Positions 43,663 through 52,018 of a DNA stretch of 64,000 nucleotides are shown here, in pieces (within the stretch, counting starts at the first letter, position 1; every line of letters begins with the position of its first letter). This stretch comes from Brevibacterium pigmentatum (GTDB lineage: Bacteria > Actinomycetota > Actinomycetes > Actinomycetales > Brevibacteriaceae): positions 1,178,001 to 1,242,000 of the forward strand of contig NZ_CP050153.1 of the NCBI RefSeq assembly GCF_011617465.1, written 5' to 3'. A model generated the notes under the pieces. It searched no databases and was not told where the DNA came from. It worked only from the letters and a program-made list of their open reading frames with translations. The translations under genes were made by a program, and so were the position numbers.

Positions 43663-43917
43663 ATGACCATTCCAGCTTCAGGCGGTTCAGCAACGATCGA
43701 GCGCGAGCAGTCCGAGCAGCTAGTCGAGCCCGGCGACCACGAGCGCTTCAGCCACTACGCGCCCAAGGACAAGATCATGGAGTCCATGGTGACCGGGACT
43801 CCGCTGATCGCCTTGTGCGGAAAGGTGTGGGTCCCCACGCGCGACCCCGAGCGGTTCCCGATCTGCCCCAAGTGCAAAGAGATCTACGAGACGATGTCCG
43901 AAGGACCGCAGGAGTAG
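43663..43917 (+). CDS. DUF3039 family protein
   Basis: 84 codons from MTIPASGGSAT, leaderless. HERFSHYAPKDKIMESMVTGTPLIALCGKVWVPTRDPERFPICPKCKEIYE is the DUF3039 pattern, with three cysteines (CG, then C-P-K-C) that may bind zinc. Function unknown. The helicase gene begins immediately after its stop; AGGAG in its last codons is the helicase ribosome-binding site. This pair is conserved among actinobacteria by my recollection. Confidence 0.85.
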   Translation: MTIPASGGSATIEREQSEQLVEPGDHERFSHYAPKDKIMESMVTGTPLIALCGKVWVPTRDPERFPICPKCKEIYETMSEGPQE

Positions 43918-45657
43918 ATGTCCGCGGATCGTCTCCCAACAGCACCAGGGACCTCCGCGGCAGAACAGCTTCCACCGGCATTCCCCGAGCGCGCAGCGTG
44001 GGGAACGGCGGGAAAGCTGCGTGCCTGGCAGGCAGAGGCTCTCGAACTCTACTTCCAGAAGCAGCCCAAGGACTTCCTCGCTGTCGCAACTCCCGGGGCA
44101 GGTAAGACCACCTTCGCTCTGCGCCTGGCGGCCGAACTGCTGGCCCAGCGGGTCGTCAACAGAGTCACCGTCGTCGCTCCCACCGAACACCTCAAGGTGC
44201 AGTGGGCCGATTCGGCGGCACGTGTGGGCATCAAACTCGACCCGCACTTCAAGAACTCCCAGGGCAAACACGCACCTGGATACCACGGAGTGGCTCTGAC
44301 CTATGCTCAGGTGGCGGCCAAACCCGTTCTCCACCATAACCGGACCGCCGCAGGTCGTACCCTGGTCATCCTCGACGAGGTCCACCACGGAGGCGACGCC
44401 CTGTCGTGGGGCGACGCCGTGCGGGAGGCCTTCGGCCCCGCGGTCCGCCGCCTGTCCCTGACCGGAACCCCCTTCCGCTCGGACACGTCACCGATCCCGT
44501 TCGTCACCTACGCTCCCGACGAGAACGGCATCCGCACCTCGGTGGCGGACTATTCCTACGGCTACGGCCGTGCGCTCAAGGACTCCGTCGTCCGCCCCGT
44601 CCTCTTCCTCGCCTACGCCGGCGCCATGACCTGGCGGACCAAGGCCGGCGACGAAATGTCGCACGTCCTCGGCGAAGAGACGACGAAGGACATCAACTCG
44701 CAGGCCTGGCGCACCGCACTCGACCCGAAGGGCGACTGGATCCCGGCGGTGCTCAAGGCCGCCGATAGACGACTGACCGAAGTCCGACGCACCGTCCACG
44801 ATGCCGGCGGCCTCGTCATCGCCACCGACCAGGAGGCGGCCCGCGCCTACGCCAAACGCCTGCACGAGATCACCGGAGAGAAGCCGACCGTCGTGCTCTC
44901 CGACGAGGCCGGCGCCTCGGAGCGGATCGAACAGTTCCAGAACTCCACCGACCGGTGGATGGTCGCCGTGCGGATGGTTTCCGAAGGCGTCGACGTTCCC
45001 CGACTGTGTGTCGGCGTCTACGCGACCTCCTCGTCGACGCCCCTGTTCTTCGCGCAGGCGATCGGACGCTTTGTGCGTGCCCGCAAACGCGGCGAGACCG
45101 CCTCGGTGTTCCTGCCCTCGGTGCCGGTGCTGCTGGCCCTGGCGAACTCGATGGAAGCCGAACGCGACCATGCCCTCGACCGACCGAAGAACGAGGACGA
45201 GAACGATGTCGTCGTCTTCGACGATGAGGCCATGGAGCAGGCGAATCGAAACGAGGGTGCCTCGTCGGACCAGCTCGGTTCCTTCGAAGCGCTCGGCGCC
45301 GAAGCCCTGTTCGACCGCGTCCTCTACGACGGCGGTGAATTCGGCACCGGCGGAGCCATCGGCTCCGAGGATGAACTCGACTTCATCGGCATCCCCGGCC
45401 TGCTCGAACCCGATCAGGTGCGTGAGCTGCTGAGCACTCAGCAGGCGCGGCAGGCCAAGCGCAAGACCGCGGCGGCGCCGCCGGCACCCGAAGTCGAGAC
45501 GAGCGAGCTCGAGCACCGCGCGATGAAGGAAGAGCGCAATCAGCTCCAGAGCCTCGTCGGCGCCTGGTCGAGACGTACCGGGCACACCGCACCAGAACGT
45601 CCACGTCGAACTGCGCAAGGCGTGCGGGGGACCGGCCGTCGCCCAAGCTACCCGTGA
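43918..45657 (+). CDS. DEAD/DEAH-box helicase, C-terminus frameshifted
   Basis: 579 codons as read. Walker A ATPGAGKTT at 57-65, DEVHH at 154-158, SLTGTPFRSD, and the C-terminal motif VI QAIGRFVRARKRGE are present. From residue 554 the frame ends in an Arg-rich tail. If one G of GGG 45580-45582 is removed, the frame continues as RTGTPHQNVHVELRKACGGP and ends with GWFIGKK at 45712 (597 residues), a coherent tail. So an indel, real or a sequencing error, breaks the last 43 residues. Confidence 0.88.
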   Translation: MSADRLPTAPGTSAAEQLPPAFPERAAWGTAGKLRAWQAEALELYFQKQPKDFLAVATPGAGKTTFALRLAAELLAQRVVNRVTVVAPTEHLKVQWADSAARVGIKLDPHFKNSQGKHAPGYHGVALTYAQVAAKPVLHHNRTAAGRTLVILDEVHHGGDALSWGDAVREAFGPAVRRLSLTGTPFRSDTSPIPFVTYAPDENGIRTSVADYSYGYGRALKDSVVRPVLFLAYAGAMTWRTKAGDEMSHVLGEETTKDINSQAWRTALDPKGDWIPAVLKAADRRLTEVRRTVHDAGGLVIATDQEAARAYAKRLHEITGEKPTVVLSDEAGASERIEQFQNSTDRWMVAVRMVSEGVDVPRLCVGVYATSSSTPLFFAQAIGRFVRARKRGETASVFLPSVPVLLALANSMEAERDHALDRPKNEDENDVVVFDDEAMEQANRNEGASSDQLGSFEALGAEALFDRVLYDGGEFGTGGAIGSEDELDFIGIPGLLEPDQVRELLSTQQARQAKRKTAAAPPAPEVETSELEHRAMKEERNQLQSLVGAWSRRTGHTAPERPRRTAQGVRGTGRRPSYP

Positions 45658-45712
45658 GCAGATCCAGGCCCGGATCAAGAAGCTGCAGGGCTGGTTCATC
45701 GGCAAGAAGTGA
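45580..45712 (+). pseudogene. Out-of-frame 3' end of the helicase gene
   Basis: Frame 2 from about 45584 reads TPHQNVHVELRKACGGPAVAQ and goes on to IKKLQGWFIGKK, stop 45710-45712. It joins the helicase frame when one base of the GGG at 45580-45582 is dropped. Confidence 0.75.
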
Positions 45713-45755
45713 GACCCGGGCGCCGGCAGGAGAGACTCACCGGCTGTGTGATCAG

Positions 45756-45798
45756 CGAAGCCGCCGAGGCAGACAGTGCGTCAGCCTCGGCGGCTTCG
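45756..45798. terminator. Bidirectional terminator between helicase and pncB
   Basis: 15-bp perfect stem (CGAAGCCGCCGAGGC and complement), 13-base loop with an inner GAC/GTC pairing. Between convergent genes. The stem is built on a CCGAGGC core like the dispersed motif of this window. Confidence 0.85.
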
Positions 45799-45913
45799 TT
45801 CGCGATCGGACGGGTGGGCGATGGGGCGGGTGCGGGATGGGGCGCGGTCAGTTATAAGCGAGCTCGATCCGGACCCTGGAGACCGCCCAATGGGCCAGGT
45901 CGCCGGGTGCGTA

Positions 45914-46059
45914 TCAGGCGGAATAGAACACGGTGGGAATAGCCGGCTCGCCGTCCTGCAGACGCCTGGCCGAACGCGGCAGCTCCGCCAACGATTCGTC
46001 ATGTCGGGCACAGGCCTTCTTCACACCCGCAGCACCGATGAACGTCTCATCGACCTCAC
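45914..46059 (-). pseudogene. Out-of-frame 3' end of pncB
   Basis: On the minus strand the +2 frame reads GEVDETFIGAAGVKKACARH, then ESLAELPRSARRLQDGEPAIPTVF and stops at 45914-45916. GEPAIPTV is the usual NAPRTase end. It joins the pncB frame when one C is added at 46059. Confidence 0.75.
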
Positions 46060-47232
46060 GTCGAGAACGAGATCGACGCTCAGCCGGCGCCCCTCACCGA
46101 GGTCATCGGGCAGAGACGGAATGCCGACGGCTTCCTCCACCGCGATCGGACCGTCGATGAGACGCAGCGCCTCTTTGTGTCCGCCGCGTGACGGTTTGCC
46201 GGAGGAATGCTTGGCCACCGAGGTCCACTCGCCGGACTCATCGGCGCGAGCCACGAGCTTGTACACCAGCCCGGCGGCCGGGGCACCCGAACCGGTGACC
46301 ACACGGGTGCCGACACCATAGGAGTCGACGGGAGACGCCGCCAGTGCGGCGATCGCATACTCGTCGAGATCGCTCGTGACGGTGATCGTCGTATCGCGTG
46401 CGCCGAGGCGGTCCAAGCTCTCGCGCACCTCACTGGCCTGTTCGATGAGGTCACCCGAATCGATGCGCACACCGCCGAGTTTCGGACCGGCCAGTTCGAT
46501 CGCCGTGGTCAGTGCCTCCTCGACGTCGTAGGTGTCCAAGAGCAGAGTCGTATCGGTGCCCAGCGACTTCAGCTGGGCGGCGAAAGCCTCGCGCTCGGAA
46601 TCGTGGAGGAGAGTGAACGAATGGGCGGAGGTGCCGATCGTGCGCAGACCGTACTGCAGACCGGCCGCCAGGTTCGATGTCGATGCGAAACCGCCGATGA
46701 CAGCCGCCCGAGCCGCGGCCACGGCCGCATGCTCGTTGGTGCGTCGTCCGCCCATCTCCGCGCAGGGCCGGTCGCCGGCCGCCTGAGCCATCCGAGACGC
46801 CGCCGAGGCGACTGCGCAGTCATAGTTCATGGCCGAGAGGATGAGGGTCTCGAGGATGACGCCCTCGGCGAACGTCGATTCGATCGTGAGCAGCGGTGAT
46901 CCCGGGAAGTAGATCTCCCCTTCCGCATAGCCGCGGATATTGCCGGAGAACCGATAGTTCGCCAACCAGTCGATGGTGCGCGAATCGACGATGTTCTCCC
47001 TGCTGAGGAACGAGAGCTCGGCGTCGTCGAAGCGGAAGTCGCGGATCATCTCGAGGATCCGACCGGTGCCGGCGACGACACCGTAGCGGCGACCTGCGGG
47101 AAGACTGCGGCCGAAGACTTCGAAGAGGCTCTTGCGGTGAGCGGCGCCGGATTCCAAGGCCGCCTGCACCATCGTCAATTCGTACTGATCCGTGAAGAAC
47201 GCCGTCGAATCGGTCCGTGTGAGATCACTCAT
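46021..47232 (-). CDS. pncB: Nicotinate phosphoribosyltransferase, C-terminus frameshifted
   Basis: 403 codons as read. Makes nicotinate mononucleotide for NAD salvage. TDQYELTMVQAALESG, the RIDSGDLIEQASEVRESLDRLG loop, and SYGVGTRVVTGSGAPAAGLVYKLV are family signatures. After LDV (about residue 391) the frame leaves the family and ends in SMRRSSVLRV; the expected GEPAIPTV tail continues in another frame to 45914 (restored 439 residues). The break is a one-base loss at about 46059. Leaderless start with TAAGAT at 47240-47245. Confidence 0.9.
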   Translation of the reverse strand: MSDLTRTDSTAFFTDQYELTMVQAALESGAAHRKSLFEVFGRSLPAGRRYGVVAGTGRILEMIRDFRFDDAELSFLSRENIVDSRTIDWLANYRFSGNIRGYAEGEIYFPGSPLLTIESTFAEGVILETLILSAMNYDCAVASAASRMAQAAGDRPCAEMGGRRTNEHAAVAAARAAVIGGFASTSNLAAGLQYGLRTIGTSAHSFTLLHDSEREAFAAQLKSLGTDTTLLLDTYDVEEALTTAIELAGPKLGGVRIDSGDLIEQASEVRESLDRLGARDTTITVTSDLDEYAIAALAASPVDSYGVGTRVVTGSGAPAAGLVYKLVARADESGEWTSVAKHSSGKPSRGGHKEALRLIDGPIAVEEAVGIPSLPDDLGEGRRLSVDLVLDVRSMRRSSVLRV

Positions 47233-47239
47233 AGGCGCG

Positions 47240-47245
47240 ATCTTA
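47240..47245 (-). promoter_or_regulatory. -10 element of leaderless pncB promoter
   Basis: Minus-strand TAAGAT seven bases before ATG 47232; no ribosome-binding site. Confidence 0.55.
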
Positions 47246-47272
47246 CGTCACGACAGCGTCAGTGTTCTGCCG

Positions 47273-47278
47273 TAAGCT
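47273..47278 (+). promoter_or_regulatory. -10 element of leaderless clpS promoter
   Basis: TAAGCT six bases before GTG 47285; no ribosome-binding site. It lies 27 bases from the divergent pncB -10. Confidence 0.55.
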
Positions 47279-47284
47279 GGAAAC

Positions 47285-47590
47285 GTGAGCAATCCAACGA
47301 CACCAGTCCTGGAGCCGGAGGTCGACGTCCGGCCGTCCGAGAGCCTGGCCAAGCCCTGGAGGACCGTGGTCTTCAATGACCCGGTCAACCTCATGAGCTA
47401 TGTCAGCTTCGTGTTCCAGACCTACTTCGGATACTCCGAGGAGAAGGCCCACTCACTCATGCTCGAAGTCCATGAGAACGGACGCTCCGTGGTCGCCACC
47501 GGAGGTCGCGAGGCCATGGAACGAGACACCCAAGCGATGCACGAATACGGCCTGTGGGCTGCGTGCCAACCCGATTCAGGATCCGACTGA
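47285..47590 (+). CDS. clpS: ClpS adaptor of ClpAP/ClpCP protease
   Basis: 101 codons, GTG start. KPWRTVVFNDPVNLMSYVSFVFQTYFGYSEEKAHSLMLEVHENGRSVVATGGREAMERDTQAMHEYGLWA is the ClpS fold with the N-degron pocket (ND and VH residues). Delivers N-end-rule substrates to the Clp ATPase. First gene of a five-gene run with DUF2017, MBL, rph and rdgB. Confidence 0.95.
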   Translation: MSNPTTPVLEPEVDVRPSESLAKPWRTVVFNDPVNLMSYVSFVFQTYFGYSEEKAHSLMLEVHENGRSVVATGGREAMERDTQAMHEYGLWAACQPDSGSD

Positions 47591-47593
47591 CAC

Positions 47594-48181
47594 ATGGCCG
47601 CTATCGACGCACGAGGGGACGATGTCGTCCTCACACTGCAGGACAACGAACGCTCGCTCATGCTCACCGTGTTCACCGATCTCGCGGCTCTGCTGGCCGA
47701 AGACAGTGACGACGATGACGACCGCCCGGACTCGGAGAACTGGGAAGCCCGACTCGGCCTCGTCGACCGGCCCCGCCCCGAGGACCCGGCACTGCTGCGT
47801 CTGCTGCCCGACGTCGATCCCACCGATGCAGAGCGTTCAGCGGAATTCCGCCGCCTCACCGAATTCGATCTCAAGCAGGCCAAGGCACACAATGTGCGCA
47901 TCGTGCTGCTGGGACTGAGCAAGGGCAACGACATCTCCCTGACCCGGGACGAAGTGCTCGCCTGGATGAAAGGGCTCAACGATCTGCGACTCGTCCTCGC
48001 CGTCCGCCTCGGGATCGATACCGAGGAGGCGCAGGAGGCGCAGGAGGAGAAGTACGCCCACCGCGAGGACCTCTCCGAATCGGAAGACCTCACCCTGACC
48101 CTGTACGACTTCCTGACCTGGATTCAGGACCGACTGACGACGACCTTGCTCGACCAGACGCAAGGGGATGACGAGCTATGA
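47594..48181 (+). CDS. DUF2017 family protein
   Basis: 195 codons, function unknown. Acidic stretch SDDDDDR near residue 38, then DPALLRLLPDVDPTDAERSAEFRRLTEFDLKQAKAHNVRIVLLGLSKGNDISLTRDEVLAWMKGLNDLRLVLAVRLGI, the conserved core. Always found beside clpS in actinobacteria as far as I recall, so a role in ClpS/Clp control is a reasonable guess. It starts three bases after clpS and overlaps the next gene by four. Confidence 0.85.
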   Translation: MAAIDARGDDVVLTLQDNERSLMLTVFTDLAALLAEDSDDDDDRPDSENWEARLGLVDRPRPEDPALLRLLPDVDPTDAERSAEFRRLTEFDLKQAKAHNVRIVLLGLSKGNDISLTRDEVLAWMKGLNDLRLVLAVRLGIDTEEAQEAQEEKYAHREDLSESEDLTLTLYDFLTWIQDRLTTTLLDQTQGDDEL

Positions 48182-48999
48182 AACTCACCGCTATCGGCAC
48201 CGCCGGCTCCTTCCCGGGACGGGGCGCTCTCGCCAGCTGCTACCTCATCGAAACCGATGAGGACACACCCACTCGCATCATCCTCGACCTCGGATCCGGT
48301 GCGCTCAGCCCCCTGCAGGAGACGATCGACACCGATCGCCTCTCCGGGATCGTGCTCAGCCACCTCCACCCGGACCACTGCATGGACATGACCGGTCTGT
48401 ACGTCAAACTCTGCTTCGACCCGAAGTTCTTCAACGGCGACATCTCCGACACCGGCACGATCCGCACCCGCACCCCGGTGCTCGCTCCGGCCGGTGCGAA
48501 GGAACGGCTGTTCCGGGCCTACTACACGGATCCCGGCAAGTCCCCGGTCGCCAACGGGGGAGACGACTCGGACTTCGACCACGCCTTCGAATTCACCGAC
48601 ATCGACCACGGCAGTCGGCATCAGATCGGATCGCTGACCATCGAATCCTTCCTCGTCGACCACCCTGTCGAGGCCTATGCACTGCGGATCACCGACGCGG
48701 CCGGCAAGGTCATCACGTATTCCGGCGACAGCGACGAATGCGACAACCTCGTCGAGGCGGCGAAGGGTGCCGACCTCTTCCTCTGCGAAGCCGCTTTCCA
48801 GGAAGACCGCGACACCGCGCGCGGCATCCACCTCACCGGCAAACGCGCCGGGCGAGTAGCGCAGAACGCCGAGGCGGCAGCGCTCGTGCTCACCCACATC
48901 CCGATCTGGACCGACTGCTCCATCGTTCGCGGTGAAGCGGCCGGGGAGTACCGTGGACCCATCGAGCTGGCGAAGCCCGGAGCCACCTGGACCGTGTGA
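48178..48999 (+). CDS. Metallo-beta-lactamase-fold hydrolase, Rv1339-like
   Basis: 273 codons. Zinc-binding LSHLHPDHCMDMTGLY (HxHxDH) and the C-terminal LTHIPIW residue are present. In mycobacteria the orthologous Rv1339 is an atypical cAMP phosphodiesterase; the ClpS-DUF2017-rph neighbourhood here matches that locus, so the same role is probable. ATGA overlap with DUF2017. Confidence 0.88.
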   Translation: MKLTAIGTAGSFPGRGALASCYLIETDEDTPTRIILDLGSGALSPLQETIDTDRLSGIVLSHLHPDHCMDMTGLYVKLCFDPKFFNGDISDTGTIRTRTPVLAPAGAKERLFRAYYTDPGKSPVANGGDDSDFDHAFEFTDIDHGSRHQIGSLTIESFLVDHPVEAYALRITDAAGKVITYSGDSDECDNLVEAAKGADLFLCEAAFQEDRDTARGIHLTGKRAGRVAQNAEAAALVLTHIPIWTDCSIVRGEAAGEYRGPIELAKPGATWTV

Positions 49000-49047
49000 G
49001 TCGGCGACGACCAGCAGACACCACCACCGAGACGAAAGAGGCAGACA

Positions 49048-49770
49048 GTGCGAGCAGACGGCCGTGCAGCAGACGAACTCCGTGAAGTCCGGATCACTCC
49101 GGACTGGATCAACACCGCCGAAGGGTCCGCGCTCGTGGAATTCGGCAACACCCGCGTGCTCTGCGCGGCCTCGCTGACCGAAGGAGTGCCGCGCTGGCTC
49201 AAGGGCCAGGGACGCGGATGGGTCACCGCCGAATACGCCATGCTCCCGCGGGCCACCGACTCCCGCAGCACGCGTGAGTCAGTCAAGGGCAAACAGGGCG
49301 GACGCACCCACGAGATCTCCCGCCTCATCGGGCGCAGCCTGCGTGCGGTCATCGACATGGACAAGCTCGGAGAGAACACCCTCGTCCTCGACTGCGACGT
49401 CCTCCAAGCCGACGGCGGCACCCGCACCGCGTCGATCACCGGCGCCTACGTGGCACTGGCGAAGGCCATCGACAAGGGACGGTCGACCGGGCTCATCCCC
49501 GCCGCCCACCAGCCGATCATCGACTCGGTGTCGGCCATCAGCGTCGGCATCATCGACGGAGAGCCCCTCCTCGACCTGCCGTACGTCGAGGACTCGCGCG
49601 CCGAAACCGATATGAACGTCGTCATGACCGGTTCCGGAAAGTTCATCGAAGTCCAGGGGACCGCCGAGGGAGCTCCGTTCGACCGCGAAGAACTCGGCAA
49701 ACTGCTCGACCTCGCCGCTCATGGCTGCACCGAGCTCACCCGCATCCAGTCCGACGTGCTCGCCGCATGA
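49048..49770 (+). CDS. rph: Ribonuclease PH
   Basis: 240 codons, GTG start with AAGAGG upstream. [42 protein letters not shown] and [44 protein letters not shown] are RNase PH, phosphate-dependent 3'-5' exonuclease trimming tRNA ends. It overlaps rdgB by four bases. Confidence 0.96.
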   Translation: MRADGRAADELREVRITPDWINTAEGSALVEFGNTRVLCAASLTEGVPRWLKGQGRGWVTAEYAMLPRATDSRSTRESVKGKQGGRTHEISRLIGRSLRAVIDMDKLGENTLVLDCDVLQADGGTRTASITGAYVALAKAIDKGRSTGLIPAAHQPIIDSVSAISVGIIDGEPLLDLPYVEDSRAETDMNVVMTGSGKFIEVQGTAEGAPFDREELGKLLDLAAHGCTELTRIQSDVLAA

Positions 49771-50372
49771 CGACCTTCGTCCTCGCCACTCACAATGAGG
49801 GCAAGAAACGCGAGCTGCTGACCATCCTCGGCCCCGTCCTCGGTGACGACACCCAGGTGCTCTCCGCCGCCGAGGCGGGACTGGCCGATGTCGCCGAAAC
49901 CGGAGTCACGTTCGCCGAGAACGCGCTCATCAAGGCGCGTGCCGCGGCCTCCGCGACGGGACACACCTCCATCGCCGACGACTCCGGAATCAGCGTCGAC
50001 GTCCTCGGCGGTGCACCGGGCATCTTCTCCGCCCGCTGGGCCGGCCGCCACGGCGACGACCGAGCGAACCTCCAACTGCTGCTCGCTCAGCTGGGCGACA
50101 TCGCAGCCGAACACCGCGGAGCACAGTTCCGCTGCGCCGCTGCTGCTGTGACCGCCGACGGACGCGAGTTCACCGCCGAGGGCGTGATGCCCGGACGTCT
50201 GGCCACCGAACCCAAGGGGGAGAACGGCTTCGGCTACGATCCGATCTTCGTTCCCGAGGGTTCAGACCTCAGTGCCGCCGAGATGAGCGCCGAGGAGAAG
50301 AACTCACGCTCCCACCGCCGGTTCGCCTTCGACGCACTGGCCGCGATCCTCGCCGACGAACCGAACCTCTGA
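49767..50372 (+). CDS. rdgB: Non-canonical purine NTP pyrophosphatase (RdgB/HAM1)
   Basis: 201 codons. [64 protein letters not shown] and [10 protein letters not shown] are diagnostic. Hydrolyses ITP and XTP to protect DNA. Overlaps rph by ATGA; the rph-rdgB pair is common. Confidence 0.95.
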   Translation: MTTFVLATHNEGKKRELLTILGPVLGDDTQVLSAAEAGLADVAETGVTFAENALIKARAAASATGHTSIADDSGISVDVLGGAPGIFSARWAGRHGDDRANLQLLLAQLGDIAAEHRGAQFRCAAAAVTADGREFTAEGVMPGRLATEPKGENGFGYDPIFVPEGSDLSAAEMSAEEKNSRSHRRFAFDALAAILADEPNL

Positions 50373-50499
50373 GCCACCTGCCTAGGCCGCCCAGCATCTG
50401 AACGCAGCCGCCTCACCAGCTGAGAACTTCGGATACACTGACGATGCTTGAATGTTGGCGAACGACCCTTCTTCGTGGTCGGCGAAATCGAGGAGAACA

Positions 50500-50518
50500 A
50501 TGAAGACTCCGGGGCATC
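50500..50518 (+). pseudogene. Detached start and signal-peptide beginning of the ABC binding protein
   Basis: GAGGAG at 50490 and ATG 50500 give MKTPG, but GGGG at 50511-50514 shifts the frame. With GGG the frame reads MKTPGIMTWVAAAAATSLL, a proper lipoprotein signal with a positive charge. Confidence 0.7.
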
Positions 50519-52006
50519 ATGACGTGGGTGGCGGCCGCTGCCGCCACGAGCCTGCTCATCACAGGCTGTTCGGCCGGAGCCTCCGACTCCGGAGGCGATG
50601 CACAGAAGAAGGACTCGATGACCATCGCCTTCACCGCCGAACCGGTCAACCTCGACTTCACCTCCACCTCGGGAGTCGCCATTCCCGAAGCGCTGATGGA
50701 GAACGTCTACGAATCGCTCGTCCGGCTGGACGGAGAAGGCGAGATCCAGCCCGCACTGGCCAAGGACTGGAAACTGTCCGACGACCGCAAGACCTACACC
50801 TTCGAACTCCAGGACGGTGTGAAGTTCTCCAACGGTGCGGACTTCACCAGCGAAGACGTCAAGTACTCCTACGAACGAGTGCAGAAGGACTGGAAGAACG
50901 CGCTGAAGTCGAAGATGGACATCGTCGAGTCCATCGAAACCCCGGACGACTCCACCGTCACGATCGAGCTGAAGAAACCGTCGAACACCTGGCTGTTCAA
51001 CCTCACCAGCCTCGTCGGTGCCGTCTTCGACACCGAGGGCACCACAGACCTGGCGAACGAAGCCATCGGCACCGGTCCCTTCCAGATCGAGAAGTTCACC
51101 CGCGGACAGTCCATCGACTTCGCCGCCCGCGACGACTACTGGGGTGAGAAGCCCTCCCTGAACTCGGTCCAGTTCAAATACTTCAAGGATGCGGTCTCGG
51201 CCTCGAACGCCCTGAAATCCGGAGAGATCGACCTCGTCTCCAACCTCCAGGCACCCGAACTGGCCGGAGAGTTCCAAAGCGATGACTACCAGATCGTCTC
51301 CGGCACCACGAACGGCGAAGTCGTGCTGTCGATGAACAACGCCGAAGGCATCTTCAAGGACAAGAAGGCCCGTGAAGCCGTGATGCATGCGATCGATCGC
51401 AAGGCCGTCCTCGACACCGCGTGGGCCGGCTACGGCGAACTCATCGGCTCGATGGTGCCCCCGACCGACCCGTACTACGAAGACCTCACCGGCGAATGGA
51501 AGTACGATCCCGAGAAAGCCAAGAAGCTCGTCGACGAAGCCGGGATCAAGGGCGAGGAGTTCGCCTTCACCGTGCCGAACCTGCCGTACGCGAAAGCGAT
51601 CTCCGAGATCGTCTCCGCTCAGCTCGAAGAGGTCGGACTGAAAGCGAAGATCTCGACTCAGGAGTTCCCCGCCGTGTGGTTGGACAAGACGTTCACCGAA
51701 CACGACTACGACATGTCGGTGATCAACCACGCCGAACCGCGCGACATCCTCACTGTGTTCTCGAAGGACTACTACATCGGCTACGACGACTCGAAGATCA
51801 AGAAGATCGCGGAGAAAGCCGACACCGGCACCGAAGAGGAATACATCTCCGGGATGAAGGAGATCGCACGGACGATCACCGAGGATGCCGCCTCGGACTT
51901 CCTGTTCTTGTTCCCGAACCTCGTCATCGCCAAGGCCGACGTCGAGGGGATCCCCGCCAACCGCGTCTCCGACGCGTTCAAGATCGCCGACCTCAGCTGG
52001 GCCTGA
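50519..52006 (+). CDS. Oligopeptide ABC transporter substrate-binding lipoprotein
   Basis: 495 codons as read from ATG 50519. Lipobox LLITGC near residue 13-18, so lipid-anchored outside the membrane. SBP family 5 text: MTIAFTAEPVNLDFTSTSGVAIPEALMENVYESLVRLDGEGEIQPALAKDWKLSDDRKTYTFELQDGVKFSNG and GTGPFQIEKF. The first codons are separated from a proper ribosome-binding site and ATG at 50500 by one extra G. Heads an operon with permeases, ATPase and amidase, so probably binds peptides or amides. Confidence 0.9.
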   Translation: MTWVAAAAATSLLITGCSAGASDSGGDAQKKDSMTIAFTAEPVNLDFTSTSGVAIPEALMENVYESLVRLDGEGEIQPALAKDWKLSDDRKTYTFELQDGVKFSNGADFTSEDVKYSYERVQKDWKNALKSKMDIVESIETPDDSTVTIELKKPSNTWLFNLTSLVGAVFDTEGTTDLANEAIGTGPFQIEKFTRGQSIDFAARDDYWGEKPSLNSVQFKYFKDAVSASNALKSGEIDLVSNLQAPELAGEFQSDDYQIVSGTTNGEVVLSMNNAEGIFKDKKAREAVMHAIDRKAVLDTAWAGYGELIGSMVPPTDPYYEDLTGEWKYDPEKAKKLVDEAGIKGEEFAFTVPNLPYAKAISEIVSAQLEEVGLKAKISTQEFPAVWLDKTFTEHDYDMSVINHAEPRDILTVFSKDYYIGYDDSKIKKIAEKADTGTEEEYISGMKEIARTITEDAASDFLFLFPNLVIAKADVEGIPANRVSDAFKIADLSWA

Positions 52007-52018
52007 CCGCGAACGTCG

